Shown here piece after piece: positions 36,157 through 48,098 of a stretch of DNA of 64,000 nt. Positions within the stretch are counted from its first letter, which is position 1. The number at the start of each line of letters is the position of its first letter. The notes under the pieces are model-generated. The model saw nothing but the letters and a program-made list of their open reading frames with translations. It did not search any database and was not told where the DNA came from. Location of the stretch: assembly GCA_948470475.1 (NCBI GenBank), contig OX419341.1, positions 12,831,306 to 12,895,305 of the forward strand, written 5' to 3'. A program made the translations under genes and the position numbers. The DNA is from Galaxea fascicularis. Its lineage: Eukaryota > Cnidaria > Anthozoa > Scleractinia > Euphylliidae.

Positions 36157-37136
36157 GGGCAATTCCAGAAAATATCCATACCCAACCAGGGACGGCTTCC
36201 ATGTTTTAACCCCCCCCTTGCCTTCGGAAATTCCAGAATGCGTTACCCCCCCATGCCCTCAGAATTCCATAATCGTGAACCCCCCCTACCCTTCGGAATT
36301 TCCGGGGGTTTTTTGGAAGTACATTTTCGACTTGGCAACGTTTAGATGAACAAACGAACATGAATTTATGCCTCCCCAAGGCTGTGATCTAGCGGCGCCA
36401 GGCGAAAAGCTTTACTCTTCAGCGACAAGAAAAACCTACCGCGTGTGGCCAGGCTGTGCAACCTTTTTTTTAAGTCTTAATTTGGCTTTGTTTTCTTGTG
36501 TTGTTTTGACGTTCACAAAGCGAAATAGCTCGAAAGACTGTTAAAATCTTTTGGTCGATTGCCGTCCGGCAGTCCGAATGTAAAATTATCTGACAGGCGT
36601 TCCTTGGAAGCGAGGGACAGCTGCGAGTTTTTTTGCCGTGTTTATCGCGCGGGAGACGAGAGTATCAAGAAATTGCATGCGGTAAATAAGGTACATTTTC
36701 AGACTTGATTCACTTGACAAGAAATTCATCAAGGTAAATGTGAAACCCACGTTTTACTGTTCACTTCTACGTGTCTGATCAATCGATCCTTGTCTTCTGC
36801 TTCCGCGATCATACGTTCGTGGTTTATTTACGAACTGCAAAAGTCGAGAACAATAGCGTTTTCAAGGAACTCACTCTACTCTTTCTGCTCTAGAAATCCC
36901 ACCTGTGAAACCCCCCCATGCCTTCGGATTTCCCATTGTTAATACCCCCCCATTCCTTCAGAATTCCAGTTCAAAGAACCCCCCCTCCCCTTCGGAAATC
37001 CTAAAAGCCGTCCGTGGTATAGTCTCCTTCGCAGCCGTTTTTAAGCTCGTCACGCAACGCTCCTCCCCACTAGTGGCTGCGAAGGAGACTATACCACGGA
37101 CGGCTTTTAGGATTTCCGAAGGGGAGGGGGGGTTCT
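36157..37136. repeat. Composite coral interspersed repeat, unit 4
   Basis: Same layout with the 7-C form of the right block. Confidence 0.65.
36975..37136. mobile_element. Foldback element, unit 4
   Basis: Same exact arms and loop. The element expected in unit 5 falls in the gap, about 180 bases past its last known base, so a hairpin may have contributed to the assembly break. Confidence 0.75.
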
Positions 37137-39719
37137 GTTCATATAGACGTAACTAATGGGAGGAGTAGAATCAGCTCCTGTTAACTAATGAATACAGTCT
37201 GAAATGTGAAAGAGTACTCTGTTTCCAACATGACTGGTGACACTTTAGGCACTGGTAAAACGTTACTATTTATGGACCGGGGAATGAGTGGGGTGGGGGA
37301 CGCGCGTGGGAGGAGATTGGTGTAAAACCAGCCCGTACCTTTCTTTTCTTGCCTAACTCATAAACCAATCATCATGCCACATACTGGAAACAATTGGTTT
37401 CAGCATCAATTTTTTTTACGCACTCCTGTCCATTTATCTAATTTTGAAAACAAATAAGCACCCTATCTCCTCCCTCCCTCCCCTGATAGCCCCCCTTCCC
37501 CCATAATCTCTTTCAGTTGATAAATAATAACCGATGTTTCTGTTTAAAAAAATTATTTCCCTGATGGGGCCTCTGACAGGAGGGGTGCTCTCGAGAAGGA
37601 TGATGTTGTGGCCCACGCGCAGCACGTAACACCATCATTTCCTTCCGGTAGCATCCAGACATGTAATGGCTTAAATAAGAACTTTAAATTAGTTGTTGTT
37701 TAATTTAATAATCATGAATTTGTTGGTATCCAAAAAACTGCACCCCCAAAAAAGTACTTTGTGACACGCAGATGAATAACCACCCGAAGCCACAGGTCAC
37801 CCAGACTTAGGGTAGGCTCCTGGGTGATTTATTGTTCTCTTAGGATTACCCTCCCTCAGGAAGCAAAAGAAAGGCAATATTTTTCGTAGGGGTACGTTGA
37901 TTCCTTGCTATCTATAAACCATTTAAATCGGAACTGCGGGTCATCTGCGTTCAAACGAATAAATAGATAAATAAATGAATAAATGAAATAAAGTAAAATA
38001 AAACTAGATATGTCATTTCTCCTCGTTTGTGGTTTCAAACTAGGATTTATTGTATTTTAAAAAAGGATAACATTGGGTTAAAGATGAGGTGATCTTCATC
38101 AATAAGTTTTGTAAAATGTAGCACTCCACCACCCCCCACCCCCCACCACCACCACTACTGCCAACGCTCCTAACAACCCACCCCACGCGCACAATCGAAT
38201 TCGCGAATAAATAAATTATTATTTGGATTTTAGCAATGAAAAAAGAACGCACTTAAACTATCACTATCTTAATTCCTGCTGCTGTTGTTGGTGTTGCCTT
38301 GAGTATGTACTCGTTCAATCAAGCATTTTCGCATTTCCACCCTCCTCAACCCCGCTAAAATGTCCATGACATTGCATTGCGTGACAAACAAACGGCTGAT
38401 GTAATATTTTCGTGCCCTACAAACCAAGCAATACTTAGCAAGCCGTCGAAGAAGATGCAGTCGTGATGTTGATCAAAGATTGGTTTTCGACCATGGAATA
38501 ACTTTGGCAGTTAACGGTGTTTGGGCGGTGTACATCGGACGTTACAAACCGAACTCATACTTATGCGACGAACAACCAGAGAATCGTGCTTAAATGTCGA
38601 TTAAATGGCCTATGGACCTGTCTTTTACAACATGTTATGAGGTTAGAACATTTAGAAATGTTTTTGTATGTGTTTATTTTTTGACCTTATATCCGTTAAG
38701 ACATGGGCACGGACTAAAATTAAAGTCTGACAACTTCAAAGTTTACCGCCGAAGGTCAAATATTTGCATTTTTTTACGTACTTTGAAACGTTCTCGCGTC
38801 GCTCTTAATCATTTGCCCAAAGAAATTTTCACCTGAATCTCTTGACCATCCTTCTAACATTCTACAACCAGAAGCTTAATCGATTTGAAGGTTTCGCACA
38901 TGGTGAAAATTAATTTTATTCATGATTAGTTTTACTGCATTGAATTTTATGCCTTCGAAATTAAATTATTTCGTATGCAAAGATCAACGCAATATTCCGT
39001 AAAATCATTCCAACAGATATTTTGCGCGCGAGGCTCTCAAACCTGAGTAATAATTAAGCGCCTCAAATGACGATTTTAAAGGAATTTCGTTATTTACATA
39101 TTTCTTTGAAATGAAAAGATATTTCACCGAAAAAACTATACAGTGATTTTAGTTATACCCAAGCCTATCGAACATTAAAATATGGAAGAAATCGAATTTT
39201 CCGCCCTTGCCGCGAAATTTGGAATTTGTCTGATTTTTACAGACAGGCGCTCTTAATGGGCGATTCCAGAAAATATCCATACCACGGATAGTCTCCCTCG
39301 CAGCCGTTTTTACACTTAATTAGCATTTTGTTTCACACTATATATTCAACTCTGTACTCCTCCAAGAACAGTTTTGCAAAACACTTCCTTTTAAATCATG
39401 TACATTAACAAACTTGAGCACTGACAACAAGCCATACAAAATAATTAACTAACACATGCACAATTTAACACAATAGCACTCTGCTTTTCAAATGTGAATG
39501 TTTTACACCATAATCTCTATAGACTACATACAAAAGTTAGTATATTAAGGTTGACAATTACACCACAAACTGTATTTAAACTGTGTGGTAATGTTATTGC
39601 TCAAAATGAAAATATATACATAATTATTATTTGTATATATAGAGAGAGTGATGGGGAGACCTACACCCCACCCCTGCCCCTATTTTTAGCAATTCTAGAC
39701 AGACAAATTGCAGACAAAT

Positions 39720-40100
39720 TTAAAGGAGTTACGTCACGCTATTTTAGCATATTTTTAAAGCTCAAAATATGTCTTGCGGTCAATTGAGATCCAAAAATAA
39801 TGGTCTAGTTTTGTTATTTAAGACTGTTATGACACTAAAACTGTTTCATGTCGTCTGATGCTACCAATGCGGCAAGGATGGAAATGGATTGAAACTTGAA
39901 AAGGTTGGGCCAACTTTTTCAAGTTTTGATGCTATCTCGACAAAAAACAACAAAAACCTTATTATGGGTTGCTCTCTTTGATAAAATTAATTTGATATCC
40001 ACCTCATAGTTTATCAGGAACATTGTTTGTATAAATAAGTAACGGTTTTTGGAAAGAATTGATCCAAAACCACAAAATCGTCGTGACATAGCTCCTTTAA
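39720..40100. mobile_element. TTAA-bounded MITE-like element, unit 5
   Basis: Same element and same ends, intact even in the divergent fifth unit. Confidence 0.5.
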
Positions 40101-41043
40101 GACTGGGTGACCTATAAAATTTGACTTAAATTTGGCATCAAACCTGCTTTTTCAACGACCATTCACCACCTGTAAAAAAGCTGTCTTGGAGTTGGCATTG
40201 CTGTATTTCAGTGTTAAAACTTCATACCTATTCATATGTTTCTACACAGTTAAGTTTATCTAGCCCTCAATCTTCACCCTTACTTAAAACTAAACTTAGC
40301 TGCTGGAAAACTAGTCCATCAGAGAAATATTTACACATAACATAATGTTGACAATAAATCAAGAGTTTGTTTGCTTATTAGTGTTTAAACTTATTATATT
40401 TCTTACAAAATCTATTTGATCATTTTAACCCTTTTCTAACGCTGGACTAATTACTTGTGAAAAGCATAGCCTCTCAAAAATAATTTACACAGTATAAAAT
40501 TCAAGAAAAGTTTGAGAAAATGAAATTTCATCTTCCTATTCTTCCTACAGTTGCAAAACATAGATTGACAGCTCCACACAGTGATCTAATACAACACAAG
40601 ATCGTTTTCAAGGTTTTCTTCAGTTGTTATGTAGGGCTAACAAGAAAAATAAACATTGACAAACCACTTCAAATGGTTTGGGAAGAAAATCTTTTTTTGG
40701 CTAAGGTCACATACAACAGAGTTGGTCATGAATCATGCAAGTAAAGAACTAAACAGCAGAAAAGTTAGAATATATGTTAATACACAGACCTAAAAGCATG
40801 AGCAGCATAAACGTATGATTGGTAAATAATAAAAACACAAAAGTGATTCCTGTACTGCAAAAACATTACGCCAATGTTGTTGTTTTTTTTTTGCCAAAAT
40901 TTTAAGCTTGTATTCAAGACTGTACAAATGTATAACACTGGTTACTTAATAAAAAAAACACTTTTGACCCCCCAAAAACCAAACGGGCAACTACATTTTA
41001 TATATCACCGAAAAAAAATGTTGAGCTTTACTCCTAAATAGTT

Positions 41044-42675
41044 TTACAACCTGATTACTTTTCCATTTCTATCCCAATCTACAAAACTTAGAACAATGTG
41101 ACCCGCCATACTCACTGTAATTGATATCTCTCTTACTGTTGAGTAGAAAACTGTTTGATCGAGGGTCACTGTCCGTTGACACTCACCACCGTTAGTGTAT
41201 ATAGCCACACGCAGCTGGCTGAGTGTTTCTCTGTCAGTACCAGCGACCATGACGTGTTCACCTCCTGGGTGGCAGGCAACACAATAATACACAGCTTCTT
41301 TGGTCTTAACACTGAATTTGCTCAGTTGCTGACCATCCTCAGTGAACACGTGGATGCAGTCATCTACCAAGTCCAGTGCCAGTACCCGGCCATCAGGACC
41401 AGCAGTGATATCTGTTGCAGACTTCAATATCCCGTCTCCAAAGCTACGAACATATCCTCCATCAGTCTCGTACACATGAATCTCTTCGTAACTTGCCACC
41501 AGCACTTTGTTCTTGCTGACCGTCAGTCTCCAGCTGCGTTTCACAAGAAACTTACACAACTGGTCAGCGGTACTGTTGAAAACCAGTACCTCACGACTCC
41601 TCCCGTCCCCAGTCTTCACCAGGTCAACCAGTACATAAATGTTGCTGTCTTCATCAGTGGCGACATCCCAAATAGCATCTAACTTTTTCTCATCATCGTC
41701 AGTGTATGGACTAAACTTGACAATAAAATGTCCGCTGCTGTCAAACACCTTGACAGTTTTATCCCCGTCGCCTGCTACAATAATCTGTCCATCTACGTTT
41801 GTAGCGATACCCGAAGGGTACTTTAGCTTGTGTTCTTCTTTACCCTCCTGACCAAATGACCAGGGTGTAATACAGCAGTGCTCCATGCCAGCTTTGTGCA
41901 GTACTTTGGATACTCTTGAATCACGTATTGGATCGACGCTCTGTCTTCCGTATTCAATGCAAGGCAAAAGGCAGCCCTCTCCTTCCCTGGCGAACATCAG
42001 TGTGACGTCGTAAACAACGCGATTAACATGACAAACGGTTGCAATGAGTGCTCTTCGTTCTGCTTTACTAAACCGACTCCAGACGTCTTTCTTAAGCTCA
42101 GTAGAAAAATATTCCTTAACAGCTGACAAGCTGTGTAGTTCTTCAATACACACTCTACACGCTGGTAACGCATCTTCAGGATTGTCCACTGTCTCCAGTA
42201 TTGTTGCCATGACTCGATATTGCATGGCAAGAACGCGATCAGAAAGTTCCAAAGCTTCATTAGCGAAGGCCTCTGTTGCCTTTTCACGAGAGCGCTCAAA
42301 CCTCTTTTTCGCGTTGACGAGCGCACGAGAGGTTGATTCATCCAGGCCTGGGAGCTCTAATTTTATAATCCCCTGAGTAAGAGCAACTGCCTCGCTACTG
42401 CTCGCACTGCATTCGCGTGGGGCCATCTTTACCTTCTCAAACACTTTATAGAACAATTCGATTCCTTCCTTGAAGAAACTGATGCTCGCCAACAAATCTT
42501 TTTTTGCTAATCCGTCCAACTTCGACTTGATGTCGTCAATTTCACGCACGATCAACCCACGGACTCTCTGATCTGTTGGGTCGCCATCTTTTAGTTTCTC
42601 GGCTGCCGTGTCCCTTCCTTTATTCACGAGTAAACCGATAGTGGCTTTAAATACGGCTGTTAATATAGAAGACAT
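41044..42675 (-). CDS. NHL-repeat beta-propeller protein, copy 5
   Basis: This copy has an identical 543-residue product although its flanks are the most divergent of the array. About 760 bases upstream of the ATG the DNA carries the 79-base replacement at 43439-43517. The contrast between a changed flank and an unchanged coding region is the best hint in the array that the coding part is held constant by selection or local gene conversion. Confidence 0.9.
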   Translation of the reverse strand: MSSILTAVFKATIGLLVNKGRDTAAEKLKDGDPTDQRVRGLIVREIDDIKSKLDGLAKKDLLASISFFKEGIELFYKVFEKVKMAPRECSASSSEAVALTQGIIKLELPGLDESTSRALVNAKKRFERSREKATEAFANEALELSDRVLAMQYRVMATILETVDNPEDALPACRVCIEELHSLSAVKEYFSTELKKDVWSRFSKAERRALIATVCHVNRVVYDVTLMFAREGEGCLLPCIEYGRQSVDPIRDSRVSKVLHKAGMEHCCITPWSFGQEGKEEHKLKYPSGIATNVDGQIIVAGDGDKTVKVFDSSGHFIVKFSPYTDDDEKKLDAIWDVATDEDSNIYVLVDLVKTGDGRSREVLVFNSTADQLCKFLVKRSWRLTVSKNKVLVASYEEIHVYETDGGYVRSFGDGILKSATDITAGPDGRVLALDLVDDCIHVFTEDGQQLSKFSVKTKEAVYYCVACHPGGEHVMVAGTDRETLSQLRVAIYTNGGECQRTVTLDQTVFYSTVREISITVSMAGHIVLSFVDWDRNGKVIRL

Positions 42676-43438
42676 GACTATACTGACAGAGCCACAAACA
42701 CTGTTGCTGTTTATGAAATGCGCGTTGTTTCAGCACTCAGGACAAAGCACTCAGGACAAAGTACACAGGAAATGAATTCCACAAACTGCTGCCCACAAAT
42801 GACACTTTGAAACAAAAAACTTAGGGTTATGGTCCAGTGCCTCAGCCACAACAGTTAGAAATTACGTAACGATTGCGAAATATCTGCCCGGAAATCGAGT
42901 GTCACGCTCTGTCTGGTCCGATGAATAAGCTTGTTTGTCTTTTGTTTAGTTTTGATCAAGGTGTGTTCGTGAGATAAGAGAACCATTGATTGTGGTTTTT
43001 AGTTGGTCAGAGTCTTCTGCACGGAATCGGACTGAGAAATAAATTTCTGGAAGAAAACAGCGACAGTGTGGGCTCCTCACTTATTCCCCACAGTATTCTC
43101 GTTTCAAACAACGATTTCAGTGAAGATAAAATCTTTAAGTCTCAAACGTAACAGCAGAAGTGGCTTGAAAGGTTGAATTGTAGTTCGTTTGGAACATGAA
43201 GACCATAAAAACATGGGTAACATTAAAACCATCTCAAGCTTGCTATTCTTGCTGCTAGCTGGCGTTTTTCTTTAAAGGACTAGATAACTAGCATTCTTCC
43301 TTTTAAAAGCAAAACAGGATGCCACAAGAACATTATTAAAAGTCCATCAGTGACCCAGCAAGTAAGAGTCTTGTGACCCGTAACGAGATTATTGCGTTCG
43401 AGCAATATCTTTTGCAAGTTCACCGTGCTGAAGTGAAA

Positions 43439-43517
43439 GTTTTGCCACAAACAATTACCCATCTAATCTTTCCCTGTTTGGAATACTTCCATAAAGGAAG
43501 CCTCAGTTTCTGACCGT
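43439..43517. other. 79-base segment private to unit 5
   Basis: The other four units have a 14-base A/G-rich stretch at this place, between GAAGTGAAA and AAAAAAGG. Unit 5 has 79 bases of ordinary complexity, a net gain of 65. Either unit 5 keeps the ancestral state and the others share a deletion, or it gained sequence. Confidence 0.85.
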
Positions 43518-43859
43518 AAAAAAGGTAAATACTTCATCTGTCTGGGAACGAACGTTCGCCTGCCGTTATGAAGGCGCTGATTAGTGGGAGAGGACAGGTG
43601 GGGTTACAATTAGAACAGACACGACTGTCTTGGGATAAACTGAAAGAAACAAACACACGTTGCATCAGTTTCTTTTCAAACTAAACATAAAAGGACTTGT
43701 TTTCAGCCTGTTCTCAGACGGAAAATTTGAGTATTCCATCAATCATGTGATCGATTTAAAACCGGAATATTTGTTGCGTTTTTAGAACTTGACTGAGCTT
43801 GTCTTGTTAACTTTTTTTAATTTTTTAAATGGAAACTAGTGAGCAGCACACAGCAACTG

Positions 43860-43933
43860 ATCTTGTTAACTTTGTTTATTATCCGACCGGTTTCGTCTGA
43901 TCAAACAGACTTCATCAGGGATTCTAACAAGAT
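43860..43933 (-). ncRNA. Hammerhead-ribozyme-like motif, unit 5
   Basis: Unchanged although the flank about 340 bases away carries the 79-base replacement. Confidence 0.5.
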
Positions 43934-44415
43934 GTTTAAAGGGAACTGGTTTTATACATTAAGTTAGAGTACAAAAGCACGTTCCAGTAAGGGTGTGAAC
44001 AACAAAACACCCACAAGAAATACGCACAGGATATAACGTAAATCCTGCGTAGAAAATGCGTAGAGTTTAATTTTGGTGCTCTTCTCTCTGTAATTTTGCA
44101 AGCGCTCCAGCTGGCGCTATATGCGAGTAACTCCAGCGCCGAGTTTCGCACAGTGAAAACTGAGAGAGCTTCTACGTCGAAATGACTCATCACGACCAAG
44201 GATTCTTGGGAGCAAATTGGATTCCGTGGCGGAAAATGTGTGGTTATAGTTCAGTAACCCACAATAGGCCGAGAGGTGGGGCTCTCTTAGCCCACTCAAT
44301 GTTTATTCAACGTAAGGAACTTTTTTGACAATGCGACGATAGCTTTGTTTTGACAGTTGTTGGAGGATTCGATAAATGCATGCATAAGAAGGTGAGAGAA
44401 TTATCGGTTTTCACA

Positions 44416-44427
44416 TGACGTCCGTCA
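44416..44427. promoter_or_regulatory. CRE-like palindrome split by 4-base insertion, unit 5
   Basis: Same split form as unit 3. Confidence 0.35.
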
Positions 44428-45672
44428 TCAAAATTAAAGAATAAGGAATTATCTCTCCTTTTGAGATGTTAGTTTACCTAGTAATTAGAACAGCTGAAGA
44501 CTTATCTTTTCACAAATTTTCAGTTTGATTGGTTTTTTCGTCTTGTGATAAAGCAAGGTTGAATTTCTAAGCTTTTGCGTGACACGATATTAAACTGGTG
44601 GCCGAGAATGCTGCCACGTAGGTTAAAAATAGTGACTTAGCCGCTGAGATTTCGCAAACTGAACAGTCCTTGAATGAGAATAAGTACTGATGTAGATGTC
44701 TATGAGCCCTCAGAGGACGACTAAGAGTTTTTTATAGCAAAACTCGATGACATATGTTTTTGTTAGCTTCCGGCCGCCATATTTGTGCCCCTCAACTGGG
44801 ACACAAACATGGCGTCTCCATACAAAAGCCTTACAATTTAAGTAGAACATTTCTTCAAATATCTCCCGCACGAAAGATCGCACAGACCTGAATATTTGCG
44901 AGACTGTTTTAATATTCATCTTCTTTTGTCTCTTTGATTCTTTACTTTATTTGTTAAATGGTTTTGATGGCGGTGTGACAGCGAAAACCGGCAATTCAGA
45001 TTTCCACGAAACCTTGGCTGTGTAACATCCTGTGATCTCTCCACCCACCCACTAACCCCTGATATAATCGTAAGCAGCCGTGATTATTTCAATTTCTTTG
45101 CAGAATTAAAGGAGCACTTGAAGTCAAATAAATGACACGTCAGAGACTCCCTAATGCACCAACACGTAACAACAGAAGTGTCTTTAAAAGATTGAATTGT
45201 AGCCCGTTTGGAACATGAAGACCATAAAAACATGGGTAACATTTTAAAAAACCATCTCAAGCTTTCTATTCTTGCTGCTAGCTGGCGTTTTTCTTTAAAG
45301 GACTGGATAACTAGCTTTCTCCTTTTTAAAAGCAAAACAGAATGCCACAAGAACATTATTAAAAGTCCATTAGTGACCCAACAAGTCGTAGTTACTAAAA
45401 CATGGAACGACCTAAAACCACCTACAACCACCTCAAAAAATTCAACAATCACCTACAACCATCTACAACCACTCGCAAACAATCTACAACCATCTAAGAC
45501 AAGGTATAAATGTCTGAAATAAGGCGAGACGACAACCTGTCACGTACATAAAATACGAGAATCGAACAAAACACCGACTTCCCCCCAAAATCTTACTCTC
45601 CCCTGGTCCCCTTGTATCATCAACTATTGGCTTAAGTCACGAAATTAAATACGAGATCATGCGAAGTATATT

Positions 45673-46322
45673 GGGCAATTCCAGAAAATATCCATACCCA
45701 ACCAGGGACGGCTTCCATGTTTTAACCCCCCCCTTGCCTTCGGAAATTCCAGAATGCGTTACCCCCCCCCCCCCCCATGCCCTCAGAATTCCATAATCGT
45801 GAACCCCCCCTACCCTTCGGAATTTCCGGGGGTTTTTTGGAAGTACATTTTCGACTTGGCAACGTTTAGATGAACAAACGAACATGAATTTATGCCTCCC
45901 CAAGGCTGTGATCTAGCGGCGCCAGGCGAAAAGCTTTACTCTTCAGCGACAAGAAAAACCTACCGCGTGTGGCCAGGCTGTGCAACCTTTTTTTTAAGTC
46001 TTAATTTGGCTTTGTTTTCTTGTGTTGTTTTGACGTTCACAAAGCAAAATAGCTCGAAAGACTGTTAAAATCTTTTGGTCGATTGCCGTCCGGCAGTCCG
46101 AATGTAAAATTATCTGACAGGCGTTCCTTGGAAGCGAGGGACAGCTGCGAGTTTTTTTGCCGTGTTTATCGCGCGGGAGACGAGAGTATCAAGAAATTGC
46201 ATGCGGTAAATAAGGTACATTTTCAGACTTGATTCACTTGACAAGAAATTCATCAAGGTAAATGTGAAACCCACGTTTTACTGTTCACTTCTACGTGTCT
46301 GATCAATCGATCCTTGTCTTCT
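45673..46322. repeat. Composite coral interspersed repeat, unit 5, truncated
   Basis: The left block carries a 15-C run at about 45762-45776 where the other units have 7 C. The element is cut by the gap before its right block. Confidence 0.6.
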
Positions 46323-46522
46323 NNNNNNNNNNNNNNNNNNNNNNNNNNNNNNNNNNNNNNNNNNNNNNNNNNNNNNNNNNNNNNNNNNNNNNNNNNNNNN
46401 NNNNNNNNNNNNNNNNNNNNNNNNNNNNNNNNNNNNNNNNNNNNNNNNNNNNNNNNNNNNNNNNNNNNNNNNNNNNNNNNNNNNNNNNNNNNNNNNNNNN
46501 NNNNNNNNNNNNNNNNNNNNNN
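46323..46522. other. Assembly gap of 200 N
   Basis: Exactly 200 N, a fixed scaffold-gap size rather than a measured length. It separates array unit 5 from the 1576-bp duplication; the real distance and the number of missing array units are unknown. Confidence 0.98.
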
Positions 46523-48098
46523 TTCAGATCTTACAAATCGACCTATGGCCTTATACTGGCTTGTTTCTGTGTGCTTGCAGGTCTAGCATTTGTCTTTATA
46601 TTGACTTGAAAGACACAGAATTTGACTTGAATTTTGCTTTTCATTAAATTAACTGTTGTCGTTATGTTTTGGTAACGAAAATGCTATCTTAAAACACGTA
46701 AATACGGTCTTTTAGAGGATTAGTGTTGATTCTCTGTTATAGGGTTGAAATATCTGTCTGGATTTGCAAAAAGGTACCTCCAGGATTTTTTAGCAACAGT
46801 CTCATTTCAGGCTTGTTCAGTACTTGACCAGTTTTTCTTTGTCCTTCTGTTTTTAGTACACAAAACCCCCTAACAAGCTGCAGTAGACAAAAAAATGTGT
46901 TTTTAATGCTATTTACATCTTCCCCCCCCCCCCTCCCCCACCTCTCCCCTACATATCATTTCCCACAATTGTCTTTGTGTCATAAGTCACTAATTTGAAA
47001 TCAGCGCGCGCGTTAGAAGTTGTTTTCAGTGGTCGGTTAATTTTCTACATTTGTTTTTGGCCGCCTACAGTGAAGTTTTCCGGAAGGCATCATTAAGCCT
47101 TATGAAGGAACAATTCTCACGATTGGCAAGGTCTGCCGTCGTCCAATATGTTACCGTATTCCGTCTCATTTCGGCTAAACGGGTGGGACACCGATCTCGG
47201 GCTTGAGACGGAAAGGCATCATATTGCGAGCTTTGCTGTGGGCAGTGACGAGTCTCTGGCCTGAAAAGGTAGTTTGTAGGAGTCAGATCTATTCGGCGAG
47301 AGCAAAATTAAAGCTGATTTGTGACCAGGCCAGAGACTTAGTTAAATTTTCTTGTCAATACCGCCCTCTAGTTGTCCGTTTGAAAACGAATGGGTACATC
47401 CGGGATCTTGAATAAATCGACTGTGTCAGCAAAGTTTACATGTGATGATTTATGTGGAGAAAGCGAGAGTTCAGTATTGAGAGAGAGAGTAATTTGATGA
47501 TACTTTGCCCGTATCAAGTGTGGAAACATTGTGCCTGGTTTGGTTGTGGAGAGCTTTATCAGTGCCGCGAACGTGGATAATTGTGTGATTTCCTCAACTT
47601 GTTGACAGACGGATTTCAGGTATGTCGTGGTGCTCGTGTTATAAGAATAGTGTGTGCAAGCCTAAAAACGCTTCGTGAGTGTTTAGCTGAAGTGATTTTG
47701 TCTTAGACAACCGATTCTGGGCTCAAGAACGGTAAATTCTGGATCTGTTTTAGTCGGGCATCTCGCTCTGAGCCTCATAGTTTGCGAGACTGAAAGTTCA
47801 TAATTTCTGTGCTTTTAATAAATGTTGTTTATTTCATTACAAATCTGTCGCTTTTGCCAAGATCGACTTGTCGTCTGTTTCCAGCGATTAATTTGTCCAT
47901 TTAAGCCCTACCTAGCGACATTCAGCTGTATTTTATTCACCTCAAGGGTCAAATTGTTACAACGCGCTTGAAATTTCTGTAGGCACCTTTTTACAAATTC
48001 AGACAGATTTTTAACATGTATAACACAAATCTAGCTGATGATGACTTTTGAACTCGGGAAATGCCACCAAAGACCTTGAAGTAGCTAGATATCTTTAC
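46523..48098. repeat. 1576-bp tandem duplication, copy 1
   Basis: Bases 46523-48008 recur at 48099-49584 with no difference seen, including a 12-C run. The last 90 bases (48009-48098) are present only here. Contents: the poly-C tract (about 46922-46933), a perfect 12-base inverted repeat at 47252-47263 and 47326-47337, and a possible splice donor CAG|GTATGT near 47620. The copy starts directly at the gap, so its true left end may be hidden. A 70-codon frame at 47203-47415 has no recognisable family. The stretch could be a promoter plus non-coding first exon, which is only a guess. Confidence 0.9.

Larger units (their letters stand above)
28321..37758. repeat. Array unit 4
   Basis: Unit 4 shares the 7-C and terminal A markers with unit 2. 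Private substitutions lie near 34642 (G where the others have A) and near 35785 (G where the others have A). Its CRE-like site is intact. Confidence 0.95.
1..46322. repeat. Head-to-tail tandem array of five ~9.44 kb units
   Basis: The same sequence recurs at 1, 9440, 18878, 28321 and 37759, giving periods of 9439, 9438, 9443 and 9438 bases. The fifth unit stops at the N gap after 8564 bases. Copies differ by a handful of substitutions and small indels, and the non-coding parts are as alike as the coding part, so the whole unit was amplified recently or is actively homogenised. The unit boundaries used here follow the window edge and are arbitrary; the true breakpoint cannot be seen because neither array edge is in view. 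An assembly artefact cannot be excluded, but the copy-specific differences argue against simple duplication of one contig. Confidence 0.97.
37759..46322. repeat. Array unit 5, truncated by the assembly gap
   Basis: This is the most divergent copy. It has a 7-base expansion in the CA-rich tract near 38126-38155, a 79-base segment at 43439-43517 where the other units have a 14-base A/G-rich stretch, a C-run of 15 near 45762-45776 instead of 7, and several private substitutions. It ends at the point equivalent to 8478 in unit 1, so the foldback element and the last ~960 bases are missing. Confidence 0.95.

Noticed and set aside
46295..46609. Open frames spanning the N run
   Set aside because: They exist only because N translates as unknown residues; there is no coding evidence on either side.
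47203..47415. 70-codon frame in both copies of the 1576-bp duplication
   Set aside because: No recognisable domain, and a frame of this length is expected by chance.
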